Assembly: GCF_030272615.1 (NCBI RefSeq) | Contig: NC_081406.1 | Span: forward strand, 237,377,922 to 237,441,921 | Source of the DNA: Cryptomeria japonica | Taxonomy: Eukaryota; Streptophyta; Pinopsida; Cupressales; Cupressaceae | Direction of reading: 5' to 3' | DNA length: 64,000 nt | Shown: piece after piece, positions 11,641-23,351 of the stretch | How the letters are laid out: each line of letters opens with the position of its first letter | How positions within the stretch are numbered: position 1 is the stretch's first letter | Notes under the pieces: generated by a model | Databases searched by the model: none | Seen by the model: only the letters and a program-made list of their open reading frames with translations | What the model was told of the DNA's origin: nothing | Translations under genes and position numbers: made by a program

Positions 11641-12349
11641 CTATCAAATGGTTAGGTGACAACATAATATTGTGTACCAACTTTTTGGCTAAAGTGAGAC
11701 AATTAAAATCAATTTGTTTTTAGCATTTTTAAAAATTTTTTTTTAAAGCATTTATCAATTATTCCACACAAATAGTTAGAAATTTAAGAATAATATAATT
11801 TAATCAATTGTGTATTCTTATGTAGATTCAAGTTGTAATTTTTTTGATTTTTTTTAATAAATGTTTTCTATTATTTTTTATTGAGCAATATTTTTATATA
11901 TTGCATAAATTCTACCACAAATAATTTTTTTTTGCATAATTTCCTATAACTAGTACAATGACTCTAATGTTTAGTACATATGTTTTTTTGTAAAACATTT
12001 CTCTTAACATGTATTTCAAAATTAAAATTTTATTTTTCACTGAAACAAAGAAATCTATGTGGAGTGTATTACATTTTTTTTCAGATTTTTTTAACAATGT
12101 TATTTTGCCTAATGTTTTGGGTGGAGGTCATTTGTTTTTATGAAGGCGAAGAAAAAATATTTTTTTGTCAAGCATTGAAGAATTTGTTGAGGGATGATTT
12201 AAGAATAGAAAGTTCCATATAAGGGGCCTAAGATATTTTCTTTCAATAAAACTCCCTTAGATAGAACCCTTTAGGCTTAAATCATTCATTTTTTTAACAT
12301 ATATATAAATTTAAAGAAAAAGTAGGATGCCTCACAAGTAGAACATACA
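11641..12349. other. AT-rich stretch without recognisable content
   Basis: Dominated by T and A runs. Short ORFs on both strands are low-complexity and resemble nothing I know. It may be remaining flank of the RT relic on the left or of the LINE on the right. Confidence 0.5.
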
Positions 12350-13360
12350 ATTATGGGAAGATTTTTTGAAATGGCCTCTCCCACTCATGTTTGTACATTT
12401 TTTGTTATAGGGATCCATGATTCCTCTACATTTTTTGTTGGTGTACGATCTAGAATTGGTTCTTCTACTAATGGGGTTTCATCTGCAGTGGGCGGGCTTC
12501 TCATCTATGGTTTGTCTGATGTGAGTGTGCTCCCTATCTTCGGTGCAACTATAAGTTCTTCTACTGTGGGTGCACTTTCTGACTTTTGTTCCTTTGTCTC
12601 TACAATTGGTGCATTGTTTGGCTTTATCTCCTCTACTACATGGGTTTCATTTGTCATGGGTGTTTTTCTTATTATTGTGATTGTTACTATACCTTTGGGA
12701 TCAATTACACTGGTCATTGGTCTTCCTATATTTGTTATTACTGGTGTATAGTTCGTTGCTACTATTGTTGCATCATTTAGGCTGACTTTTGTTGTTAATG
12801 GATGTAGCTTTTATGAAGTTACTGGTTCAAGTGTTGCTCACCCTTTGAGGAATAAATATCATCCTCTTCTTTGTGCCAAATCATCTATGATAGTGGTTTA
12901 TGACCAAGAAATGTTGGAAAACGAGGACTTCTACTAGAATAGGGTTTTAGTGTATAGATTCTCCAAATTGTGGCCCTCTCTTCTTGATCTACACAAATGG
13001 GTGATGCACTCATGGAAGCTTCTTGTGGCAAGTAAGATTGAAATCTTCCCATATTTTAACATTTTTTTCATTTCCTCTTTTGCCTCCTCCAAGGATAGAG
13101 ATTTGGTATTGAGAAAGTTGTGGGATTAGAAGGAGCACTCTCTCTCTGTTAAACCTTGGTCAACCTCTTTCAATCCTATTATTGAGCCACTAAATATGCA
13201 CATGGTGTGGTTTATAATTTTAAACCTCCCTCTACAATTTTTTGAGCCCTCTTTTTATGAGGCCAATGGCAACTCTAGTGGTCACTTTTTAAAATTTGAT
13301 GATTCTAATTTGTTCATGGGGTTCTCCACATTTGTTGCAATGCCCCATCTAAAGGAACAA
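12350..13360 (+). pseudogene. LINE ORF1 relic (DUF4283-type RNA-binding region)
   Basis: The C-terminal half reads WPSLLDLHKWVMHSWKLL, KIEIFPYFNIFFISSFAS, SSKDRDLVLRKLWD, SVKPWSTSFNPIIEPL, VWFIILNLPLQFFEPSFYEA and NGNSSGHFLKFDDS. This is the typical flow of the DUF4283 domain of plant L1-type LINE ORF1 and related zinc-knuckle proteins. The N-terminal part (12353-12750) is a low-complexity S/T/G/V/I-rich frame that may be its linker. Several stops are present, and no ORF2 reverse transcriptase follows, so it is a truncated copy. Confidence 0.6.
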
Positions 13361-15060
13361 GAATTTTTTTTTTAGGAGAACTGTTTTTTTTCAAAATGAC
13401 AATTGACTAATATTAGATATGACAAGTTACACATGTCACGTTTTGACTACATCATGCACACAAGTTTTGCAAGAATACTATGTCATGAAGAAACACTACA
13501 TGAGACCTCACCATTTCATAAGAAATGTGGCACTAGTGAAAGAATAACCACCATGATGGAGAAATGAGAGAGAGAAAGGATGACACCTTTATGACAATTG
13601 ACACTATCCACAATTATGTTCTCTTACAAACGACACCCAAATGAGATGATGGAATCATCAAACTCCAATCCACATAAACTACACTAGCCAAATCAAGGCT
13701 AAACACATATGGTGCAATCAAAGGATCAACACCAAAAAAGAGAGTCTAGGAGTCCACATTGCTTGACTTGATGACAACTATTGATTTTTGAGACAAGGGA
13801 GTAGAAAATGACCCTAATCACCTCTAGTCCACTCAACTAGACTAGAAACAAGCTTACCACACATAGTTCAACCTATTAAAGAGGTCTCTTAAATAGGAGG
13901 TTGTATCTTTCCACCAAACAAAAGGACGATGAATCACTTCCAAGAAATGACTCACTTATGAAGAAAGAGTGATGTCCTAGAACCTACTATAGGACACTCA
14001 TCATCATTATGGTATCCTAGGAAAAATTTAGGGACCAAGGGAACCAACTTCCACCCATTACGACACCCCAATAAATGATTGACAATAGGTCCAAGCAACT
14101 AAACTACAAAACTAGACACTCTAGGGACACTAGGTAACTAGATGGGACAATAGCCTAGTGAATACACCCAACATGATGCAGTGGTATACCAATTCTACAA
14201 TAAAGTGCTACTTGCACACTAGAGTCCTAGAAGCATGCTGGTGTCTTGGCTCCCTACTCATGTCCTAATTAGTGAGCAATATAGAGCTATGGATTGGGCA
14301 CCAAGATACCACAAATGTAAAGGAAACACCCATAATGGATTAAGACACCATAAGAGCTCAAAAAACAACAAAAAATAACTCAAGATCTCACGAAGTCGAC
14401 AATCAACTCCCTCAAGTTCAAGACAACACCAAAATGTGAAATGAGAGGCTGGGAGGAACATTAGTGACCTCACTAGCAATCTTAACTCTTGACCTATGCC
14501 ACATGACACACAAATATAACACTTTTCAACATTTGTGACACTTCACAATACTCTACAAGAGAGTAAAAAAAGATCTAAAAAATTTAAAATGCTAAGTCAA
14601 AATACCACTATTACACGTGATGAGAGAATGGTGGGTCCAACACCACCCAAGATGACATAAAAAATATTTAAGATTCATTTTAAGTCCAAAATACAAGTTC
14701 CTACATTCATTTATGATAACCATATGAAAGAAATTTGAGTGAACCATAAAGCAATCATCCTCAAAACCAACATTAAGACACACAACCCAATCCATAAATA
14801 ATTACATATTCCATTCAGGTACATAACTTCTCAATATGAGGTTTAATGAAATAATATTACATTACATTTCATGAGGACTCAAATGTTCTTTCAAATATAC
14901 AATTAGATTTCAATACAAAAATTGGAAAGCACAAACAGATAAATGAGAAGTGAATTTGATAAAAATAAAAAATTTAAATCCTAAACTTAGGAATTTAAAA
15001 GAAACAATACAAAGATTAACTACTTGATATGGTGACCAACCCTAGTCTATGAGGAAAAGA
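13361..15060. other. Unassigned DNA
   Basis: I see no coding similarity, LTR ends or tandem structure. Minus-strand ORFs at 14258-14509 and 14592-14795 have no recognisable motifs. The segment 13540-14540 has a more even base composition and recurrent GACAC/CACAA words, so it could be an unrecognised LTR. Confidence 0.4.
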
Positions 15061-15160
15061 ACCATTGCGATTTACATAGATTTCATAAAATTGATAAATA
15101 GATATGTTTGATTCCAGTGATAAATTTAAGAAACCCCCATTCAAAAAATTGTATAAAATC

Positions 15161-15885
15161 TTGGCGAATATTTTTTTTTCTTCTAAAAATAATAATAATG
15201 TTAATTGGCGAATCTTTCCTTTTTATAAAAAAAGTAAATTTTATTGGCGAATTTATTTATATCAATTTTTTTTGGTACAAAATATTGGCGAATCTTGGAA
15301 AATAATCATTGTATGCATTAATTACTATCGCATTTCCTTTCATTTAAAAATAATCTTTTATAAAAAAGTAAAGGCATGAAGGTTGAAATCATTAATGAGT
15401 TTAAGGGTTAGACTATACTTTATTTGGTTTCTACCATTAACTTAAAATAATCTAATAACCCTCTTTCTATTTTGTGAGATAAAATTTACAAACAATTTGT
15501 AATACTCATGGGGCCAAAAATTGCTTTTAGACCATTGGTTTTCATTGAAGTCAACAATTCAAAAGCAATTTCAAACCCCACGAGCATTACAACTTGTAGG
15601 CACATTTTACCTCATGGAATACAATGAAGGTAATTAGATTATATTTTAAATAAATGGTGGAAACAAAAGATTGTTGATATAACCCTAAAGTAACTAATAA
15701 TTATGATATATTATTGGTGAATTAATTTGGATTTATACAGTAAATTATAAAATGTTGGCGAATCTGATCTAGTCATGTATCAAATATTGTGGCGAATCTT
15801 AAAGTTAAAAAAATTAATAAAATAAATTCTTTGGCGATTTAAATAAAATTAAAATAAAAATTTGTAAAAATGTGGCGATTTGGGT
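15161..15885 (+). repeat. Spaced TTGGCGAAT motif array in two clusters
   Basis: TTGGCGAAT starts at 15161, 15205, 15244 and 15285, at spacings of 44, 39 and 41 bp. A second cluster has TTGGCGAATC at 15755, TGGCGAATC at 15790, TTGGCGATT at 15831 and TGGCGATTT at 15873, again about 35-42 bp apart. The DNA between motifs is AT-rich and not obviously repeated, so only the GC-containing core recurs. The foldback element lies between the clusters. Confidence 0.7.
15380..15720. mobile_element. Foldback (MITE-like) element
   Basis: Two imperfect inverted arms of roughly 150 bp face each other around a centre near 15547. The strongest match pairs TTGTAATACTCATGGGG (about 15497-15514) and AATTGCTTTT (about 15526-15535) with AAAAGCAATTTC (from 15560) and CCCCACGAGCATTACAACTT (about 15576-15595). 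The match continues outward through TAAAATAATCTAATAACC and AAGGGTTAGACTATA. No ORF is inside. Ends and target duplication are not resolved, so the superfamily is unknown. Confidence 0.65.
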
Positions 15886-16119
15886 CACCTTAAAAGTTGA
15901 AATTATTAGCCAAATTTGATTCCCAAATTTCAAAAAATAGCCAATTGGTGAATATTAGCCACTAAAGTTTTCACTATTTGATTCAATGATTTGTTCTATA
16001 AATGTAGAATCATAAAGATACACAACATAAGCATTAACAACATGGAATCCTTTGTGATATTTGTGGTTTATTTGTCAATGAAGTGTTGGTAGGGAAGATT
16101 GAGCTTCTACAAGTAAAGA

Positions 16120-16278
16120 GATCACAATAACCAAGAAGCTATCTTTTAGATTAATATAATAGGTGTAGATATTTTGATGATTTTCCCTAGGTGAAGGAGA
16201 TCACAATAACCAAGAAGATAGATTTTAGATTAATAGAATAGCTGTAGATATTTTGACATTTTTCCCTAGGTGAAGGAG
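16120..16278 (+). repeat. 79-bp tandem duplication
   Basis: ATCACAATAACCAAGAAG starts at 16121 and again at 16200, and TTTTCCCTAGGTGAAGGAG closes each copy (about 16181-16199 and 16260-16278). The two copies differ at a few bases. Simple local duplication; no function suggested. Confidence 0.85.
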
Positions 16279-17199
16279 ACACAATGAGAGATTGTATAAA
16301 AGGGTGAAGATCTATATGCAAAATGAGGAAGAGGAAGGGTTTCATTTTTGTTGGTTGGAAAATAATATATAGACACCAGTCTAAAGATGTGTAAATGGAA
16401 ACAAAAAACAAGGTTTCAAATTATGTAACTTAGAAGATAGGATATACATTAGGGTTACTATCTAAGGGCTACGTCCTCTTTAGTATATATAAGTATAGGA
16501 GATAGATCTATTCACCATAATAATGTGATATATAGAAGGTATATAGATATAAATGAGATATAAGGAATGTATTGGTTATACTTTGATATATGAATACAAA
16601 TACATCTAATTTTGAGTCTAACTTGTGTATATGATGTTTCATTCTGGTTTACTACTTAATTAGGATCTGGAATAATTTCCTTGCTACTTCAATAGGATTT
16701 AGTCTAGGGTAAGAAATAATACAACTGCAAAAATACTTTGGGTACTGAACCCCAGCCTGTATACCTCATATTTTAAATTTTTAAACTATTACCAGATTGA
16801 AAAGAAAACATAAAATGAGAGGAAAGATATGATTGATTAAATTTCTGCATTTTTGACATCTACCATGTGAGAGGGGGTTAGGTGCCAAGGGGATGGGAAA
16901 TAGGAAAGGGGAAAAGGTCTAGAGGGACCTACAAAGGTATGTGACCATTAACATAACTAACTAGATAACCACCTTGGGACACAATATAGGAGTAACACAA
17001 TCTCAAATCTTAAACACCCATGGAAAAAGATGAAGAAAAGGATTCACAAGAGATCAAAGAGAAAATTTCACTAGAGAAAAAGAAAATATGGCCATCCATA
17101 ATATAATGGAAAGGAGACATATATATAAATTAGAAAGAGAGAAAGATATAGAACAAGAATGGAGTTAACAACATAGATAAGATTAGAGCACACCAATAA
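16279..17199. other. Unassigned DNA upstream of the gag relic
   Basis: No coding similarity seen. It could include the leader or 5' LTR of the gypsy relic that follows, but I find no clear LTR end or primer-binding site. Confidence 0.35.
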
Positions 17200-18102
17200 G
17201 GGTATTGCTGAGCGTGGTACAGTGGATGCTACTAGAAAGAAGAGGATTATAAATAGAGGGGAAAAGACCCCATAAAGTATGGGTTCATGCTTGAGTGAAT
17301 CAAAAAAGATATTAAGTAGCTTGAGATGAACATGCTAGAGAAATAAGGTTGTTGTTAGATGAAAGTAGTAACCATGAGGCTTCTACCCCACCTCAACTAG
17401 TCATGAACTCTAAACCCAAGATGGACTTCAACAACATTACAATTAAATTTAGATGATAGGTTTAATGAGTTACTACAAAATTTGGAGAGAGCCCCACCTA
17501 TAACCAACAAATACTTGGAGAAATTAGTTAATATGAGTATAAGAAAATTAAGAGAAGAAGAAAATAAGAAAGAAGTGGCTAGTCAAGAATTAAGTATAGA
17601 GGTGTGGCCAAATGAGATTTCATTTACAAATAAAAGGGAAAAGAGAAGCTTCAAAGAGTCACAACACCCAGACTAGGACCCATCTTCTATGAGGTTTTAA
17701 AGTAGAAGAATTGTGTAAGAGAGATCACCATGACAAATAGAAGATAAGAGAGAAGAAAAGAGAGAAGAGAAACAAGAACAAGTAAAATAAAACAATGAAC
17801 AAGGAATTCCTTAGAGTGAGCTACTAGAAGAAGATTACTTTGACATGAAATTGGGAAGAGACAAGGATAGAGAGTCAAAGCCCCATAATAAAAACAAGAA
17901 GGAAAATAAATTAGTAATGCAGAAAATGGAAAACAAATTGGTAACTACATTTAGAGAAACACACAATCCTGAAACACACTCACAAGTAATGAACACATTT
18001 ATCAAGATCCTAGATTCTCGACTGACATCATTGAAGCTATAGAAAATTTATTTTTATTGGAATAAATTTGGGAGAAAATGGGCAAATTTTCCAATAAGGA
18101 CA

Positions 18103-18122
18103 TGGGTATGTGCAGGATCATG
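18103..18122 (+). repeat. Left terminal inverted repeat of the 10-kb element
   Basis: Matches the right end in inverted orientation at 17 of 20 bases. It lies directly next to the ACAT flank. Confidence 0.55.
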
Positions 18123-18959
18123 GTGTGCCAAAACAGGCCCTTAAGTGGCAATGAAATTTCAGAGAAATCAGAGTTATGCAACTTGACATGAAAATTTGAA
18201 TAAGTTGTGAACATTATTTTTAAAATATGTAAGAAGAGAATATATAGAAAATTGAATGTAGTTTCTAAGCTACAAGTTGTTTTTTGGAAAAAAAAAAAAA
18301 TCCTATTTGATGAAAATTTCAAATTTCAATGCAGTGGTACTAAAATTTTAGGAAATAAAAAAGAAGTAGACGTATGTCTGACCACCCTAATCACAATCAA
18401 ATCTTAATATTTTTTTTAATAATATTTATAATATAAGTATTAGACTCATGTCTGGATGTGACACATATTTTTTAAAAATTTTTTATGATTTTTTTACTAT
18501 AGCTTTTCAGAAATTCAGAAACTCCTACGTCTGACCACCTTAACTTGGTCAAAACCTTATGAAATTTAATTTTTTTAAATTTTTCCCTATAGTAGACGAA
18601 GCATAGGATGTGACACATGTTTCGGTTTCAAAAAATATTATACCGTTTGAAAGTTATGAGTGTTTTTCAATCAGTATATCAATCAGGACTATTGTCAGAA
18701 TTCAATTAGAAAATAAATAATTATTATTTACTAAAGTCGAAATAAGACAAGCCTTATATTGTTGGAAAGCTGGGAATGTCCTTAAAAAACCCTTTTCATT
18801 TTATCAATTTTGGCTACAAAAAAAGTCGTCAGCCACCAATGTAAAGTCTGGAAAATCAAGGAATACTGAAAAACACGTTTTTTCAGTTGACTTTCCAGGC
18901 TTGTCACTTCCAAGCCTAATACCAAAGCATTCCCGAGCCAAAATTTGAAATTTGAAAAT
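18123..18959. other. Left internal part of the 10-kb element, no gene seen
   Basis: AT-rich with a 13-A run (near 18289-18301). Two related pieces occur: GTCTGACCACCCTAA at about 18375 and GTCTGACCACCTTAA at about 18530, with similar flanks, suggesting an old internal duplication. No protein similarity. Confidence 0.4.
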
Positions 18960-19121
18960 TTGAGTACAAAAATCGGATATCGGATTTTATCCGATATCTA
19001 AATTTTGTACAAAAATTTGAGGTCCCCAAAGAATTTCCCTTTGCCACCATTTATGAAGTAAACTGCCACATGACAGAAATCCGATATCCAATTAAATCGG
19101 ATATCGGATTTTATTGGTCAT

Positions 19122-19124
<3 letters not shown>
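18960..19124 (+). repeat. Left arm of a ~165-bp inverted repeat with GGATATC pairs
   Basis: Its reverse complement recurs at 21099-21260 with about 85-90% identity by eye. Shared blocks in order are GTACAAAAATCGGATAT, GAGGTCCCCAAA against GTGGTCCCCAAA, GCCACCATTTATGAA, AACTGCCACATG and ATCGGATATCGGATTTTATT. Two GGATATC pairs are inside (18971-18999 and 19078-19113). Confidence 0.85.
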
Positions 19125-19169
<45 letters not shown>

Positions 19170-19182
19170 GAGAGAGAGAGAC
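19125..19182 (+). repeat. (GA)n microsatellite
   Basis: About 58 bp of GA with one GCGA interruption. It separates the inverted-repeat arm from the palindromic satellite and is mirrored by a (CT)n at the other end. Confidence 0.9.
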
Positions 19183-21026
19183 CATATGACCCCTAACGAC
19201 ACAATTTGGTGTCTTAAGGGGTCCTATGGTGTCGTTAGGGGTCATATGGTGTCTTGGGACACCATAGGACCCCTTAAGACACCAAATCATGTTGTTAGGG
19301 GTCATATTGTGTCTTACAACCCATAACTATGACCCCTAATAATAGTTATGTGATATGATGTCCCATGAACCCTTATGGCCTCTCAGGACACCATATGACC
19401 CCTAATGACACCATATTGGGTTGCTTTGGGTCATATTGTGTCCTAAGGGGTCATATTGTGGTCTATGACCCCTTAGGACACCATATGACACCTAACGACA
19501 TGATTTGGTGTCTTAAGGGGTCCTATGGTGTCGTTAGGGGTCATATGGTGTCCGTAGGGGTCATATGGTGTCTTGGGACACCATAGGACCCCTTAGGACA
19601 CAATCCCCTTAGGATAGAATATGACCCAAAGCGACCCAATATGGTGTCATTAGGGGTCATATGGTGTCCTAAGAGGTCATGAGGGTTCATGGGACACCAT
19701 ATGGCCCCTATGGACACCATATGACCCCTAATGACACAATCGGACCCCTTAAGACACCAAATCATGTCTTTAGGGGTCATATTGTGTCCTAGGACCCTGT
19801 AAGACACAATATGACCCCTAATGTTATGATTTGGTGTCTTAAGGGGTTGATTGGTGTCGTTAGGGGTCAAATGATGTCTTGTGACACCATAAGACCCCTT
19901 AAGACACCAACTTGTGTCGTTAGGGGTCATATTGTGTCCTATGACCCCGTAAGACACAATATGACCCCTAACGACATGATTTGGTGTCTTAAGCGGTCCT
20001 ATGGTGTCATATGGTGTCCCATGAACCCTTATGACCTCTTCGGACACCATATGGCCCCTAGTGACACCATATTGGGTCTCTTTGGGTCATATTCTGTCCT
20101 AAGGGGTCATATTGTGTCCTAAGGGGTCTTATGGTGTCCCAAGACACCATATGACCCTTATGGACACCATATGACCCCTAACGACACCAAATCATGTCGT
20201 TAGGGGTCATATTGTGTCCTACGACCTCGTAAGACACAATATGACCCCTAATGACATGATTTGGTGTCTTAAGGGGTCCTATGATGTCGTTAGGGGTCAT
20301 ATGGTGTCTTGTGACACTATAGGACCCCTTAAGACACCAAATCATGTCGTTAGGGGTCATATTTACACCATAGGACCCTTTAAGACACAATATGACCCCT
20401 TAGGACACAATATGACCCAAAGCGACCCAATATGGTGTCATTAGGGTTCATATGGTGTCCTAAGAGGTCATAAGGGTTCATGGGACACCATATGACCCCT
20501 ATGAACACCATATGACCCCTAACGACAACATAGGACCCCCTTAAGACACCAAATCATGTCGTTAGTAGTCATATTGTGTCCTACGACCCTGTAAGACACA
20601 ATATGACCCCTAATGTTATGATTTGGTGTCTTAAGGGGTCCTATGGTGTCGTTAGGGGTCATATGGTGTCCATAGGGGTCATATGGTGTCTTGGGACACC
20701 ATAGGACCCCTTAAGACACAATATGACCCCTTAGGACATAATATGACCCAATATGGTGTCATTAGGGATCATATGGTGTCCTAAGAGGTCATAAGGGTTC
20801 ATGGGACACCATATGACCCCTATGGACACCATATGACCCCTAACGACACCATAGGACCCCTTAAGACACCAAATCATGTCGTTAGGGGTCATATTGTGTC
20901 CTACAACCCCGTAAGACACAATATGACCCCTAATGACATGATTTGTGTCTTAAGGGGTCCTATGGTGTCGTTAGGGGTCATATGGTGTCTTGTGACACCA
21001 TAGGACCCCTTAAGACACCAAATCAT

Positions 21027-21028
<2 letters not shown>
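19183..21028. repeat. Palindromic satellite of GGGGTCATATGGTGTC units
   Basis: About 1.85 kb built from a 16-bp word, GGGGTCATATGGTGTC, and its reverse complement GACACCATATGACCCC, with variants such as GGGGTCCTATGGTGTC and GGGGTCATATTGTGTC. The words are joined by CGTTA, CTTAA or CTAA linkers. Many windows are long near-perfect palindromes; the one centred near 20229 has arms of about 55 bp. A higher-order repeat of roughly 320-430 bp is suggested by recurrences of the GTAAGACACAATATGACCCC segment at about 19800, 19950, 20230, 20590 and 20910. ORFs in it are by-products of the repeat. Confidence 0.9.
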
Positions 21029-21069
<41 letters not shown>

Positions 21070-21098
21070 TCCTTCTATCCCTCTCTCTCTCTCTCTCT
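21029..21098 (+). repeat. (CT)n microsatellite
   Basis: About 70 bp of CT with a short CCTTCTATCC interruption. It mirrors the (GA)n at 19125. Confidence 0.9.
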
Positions 21099-21260
21099 AA
21101 AATATGAACAATAAAATCTGATATCCGATTTAATCAGATATCAGATTTCTGCCATGTGGCAGTTTAGTTCATAAATGGCGGCAACGTTATATTTTTTGGG
21201 GACCACATATTTTTGTACAAAAATCGGATATTGGATAAAATCTGATATCCGATTTTAGTA
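21099..21260 (-). repeat. Right arm of the inverted repeat with GGATATC pairs
   Basis: Inverted copy of 18960-19124. It contains the pairs at 21113-21147 and 21221-21256. Several CG pairs of the left arm are TG/CA here (CAGATATCAG), consistent with cytosine deamination after the arms formed. Confidence 0.85.
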
Positions 21261-21479
21261 CTAAAAACCAAGAAAAAAAAGGGTTTGTGGGCCATTCTGT
21301 AGATTCCAACGGCCGACAGTCTAGGTCCTATGTTTTCTGTCGAGGATCACAGGGTTTCAGACAGCTAGAGACAAATTTGTGCTTTTGGGAGATTCTTAAA
21401 GTGAGGTACTCTTGATTCAACAGTGAGCAGATAGATTGGATTGTCAAACAATTAAAGATTCTTCAAAGATGCATTCATT

Positions 21480-22775
21480 TCTCAACTCATATGCAAGTAC
21501 ATGGACCATTTGGACATGAGCGTTGGCTTGTTTTTGTCAGAGTTGTATTCGGTGTGATTGGGATGAGTGCAAGTCAAGTGAGTGGGTTGATATGTGGGTT
21601 CCCCACTATCTAACTCCTTTATCTCAAACAATATCCTTGTCAAACGATGACATGGAAAGTTCACTTGAGTATGATCGTCTATCAGATCTTGTACAGCTAG
21701 GATATGTTTTTGCAGTTGTTGCACCCGCAAGGGAATGAAGAGAGATCAGAATATTGGTTGGCACAATGTGTACAGGGAAAACAAAAGCTAACACAACCAG
21801 TGATAGATGATGATGGGTTCACATATCCTATAGGTTCAGTTGTTGTTGTGGGAACTTGGTTGCGAACATACATGATTAGAAAGAATGGCATACCTACATT
21901 TGAAGACTATGAGAGACACAAAACCATTATAATGTATTCACACCTTATTATAGTTACAAATGTCAAGTTGTTGAATCATCAAGCAAAACTGAAGACCAAA
22001 GAGCTATGAACAGTGACTACTGTTGATCATGAAGCAATACTGGATACTCTTAAACAAAGAGATGACCCTTCAGGCACACTTGAGTAGTAGTAGTAGGTCT
22101 TTAATGGTGCCTTATTTTTTTATCATGCATTTCATTTCAAACAATGATCATTAAACCTTAATTTTCAAGTTTGTTACGTGTATATTAAGGATGTGTTCAA
22201 AATGCAGGTCTATTGATGAACGTTTTTTGGGCAACACGGTTTTTGCATGCACATAGCAAGTACATTCGATATAATTGGAAGGGAGGTATTTTTGCAACAC
22301 CACTTATGTTCATCCATGCAATTTATGTGTAGATTAACAATTCTTAAAAATATAGGTTCATGCTAGCTCATTCGTCGTTGACAAGGCCCTCTCTTGGTGA
22401 TGGTACATATTCCTTTGTGCATTAATGAGATTAAATTGTGGGTCTTGTTGTGTTTATTATCATGAAGATGATTCAAATGCATGTGGCTAGGACACATCTG
22501 CAGTGGATCAAATTGTCATGGTAGATGATCTATTGAATCAAACAGTTGACATTGACTAGTCAAGGTGGTCATCGAACTTTCACTCAGGTAACCTTGTCTA
22601 TTTTTATTCATTAATGGTTTATAACATAAAGTCAGTTAGATTTTGGCAATTGAATAACATTCTTTCATTTTCAGACGCTGACATCAGATGCACCTAATAT
22701 TCTCTCCACAATGGAGCATGATGTTCTCTAGCAGTAGCATCTTTGATACTTTTGACAGTAGTATGAATCAGATTA
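21480..22775 (+). pseudogene. Unrecognised multi-exon relic gene, plus strand, inside the 10-kb element
   Basis: The first readable part runs from CDWDECKSSEWVDMWVPHYL through DLVQLGYVFAVVAPA (21545-21730). After a one-base frame change it continues with SEYWLAQCVQGKQKLTQPV, DDDGFTYPIGSVVVVGTWLR and GIPTFEDYERHKTIIMYSHL, to about 22088 (DDPSGTLE), with a TGA where tryptophan is likely. Further downstream is an apparent exon ending GGHRTFTQ at a CAG/GTAACC donor (22587). Another exon follows a TTTCAG acceptor (22675) and reads TLTSDAPNILSTMEHDVL, then a glutamine-rich tail where CAG codons have become TAG, to 22775. The WLA-C and PIGSVVVVGTWL segments look like a conserved domain that I cannot name. 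No transposase triad is seen. Confidence 0.45.
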
Positions 22776-23345
22776 GTAAATTTCTATTTTGATGCTTCCC
22801 ACAGGGCTTTGCAACTTCACATTGTGAGTGTGCCCCTATTACAAATGAATTGTACTTTGATCGACATAGATGGTCTATGATGGCTTTTTTGTAAGACTAT
22901 ATGGTTTTATTACATATATTGTACTTTAATCAACATATAACAATATCCAAGTGTGGTTGGCATGAGCTTGAATATGGTAAGTTGTATGCATCTTGAAGTT
23001 GAATATGATATGTTGTATACATCTTGAAGTTGAACTTTGATTAGACTTTGTCAGCATTTGATGAATCATAAATGTCATTTCATTATTAATCTTGTGAGTG
23101 TGAGGTGTAGGAATAATAACTAATTGAGAACATCAATTCAAATCCATAATATAGAGGATACTAATTTATTTATTGCAGTTTAGTGTAGAACTTATTTATT
23201 TTTTCTAATAATGAAATAGGTACAACTGTATTGAGATAAAATGAAGCTTTTCTCTCATATGAAGATGTCACATTGGCAAATTGGTCTATATTATAATACA
23301 CAAGACATAAGTAAAATCAAAACGCTCTCGTCAAATCCTTCCAAA
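22776..23345. other. Unassigned spacer within the 10-kb element
   Basis: AT-rich. AAGTTGAATATG and CATCTTGAAGTTGA words recur near 22985-23030, but no gene or clear repeat array is present. Confidence 0.4.
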
Positions 23346-23351
23346 TTCTAT

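Noticed and set aside
12353-12750. 132-residue V/I/S/G-rich ORF as a membrane protein
   Set aside because: It precedes the DUF4283-like region in the same direction and reads better as the low-complexity linker of a LINE ORF1 relic.
15161-15885. CRISPR-like array from the ~40-bp motif spacing
   Set aside because: The core is only 9 bp, spacing is irregular, and the context is a plant transposon region.
19111-20919. Several 60-170-residue ORFs on both strands with MTPNDTIWCLKGSYGV-like repeats
   Set aside because: They are translations of the 16-bp palindromic satellite in both orientations and carry no independent protein signal.
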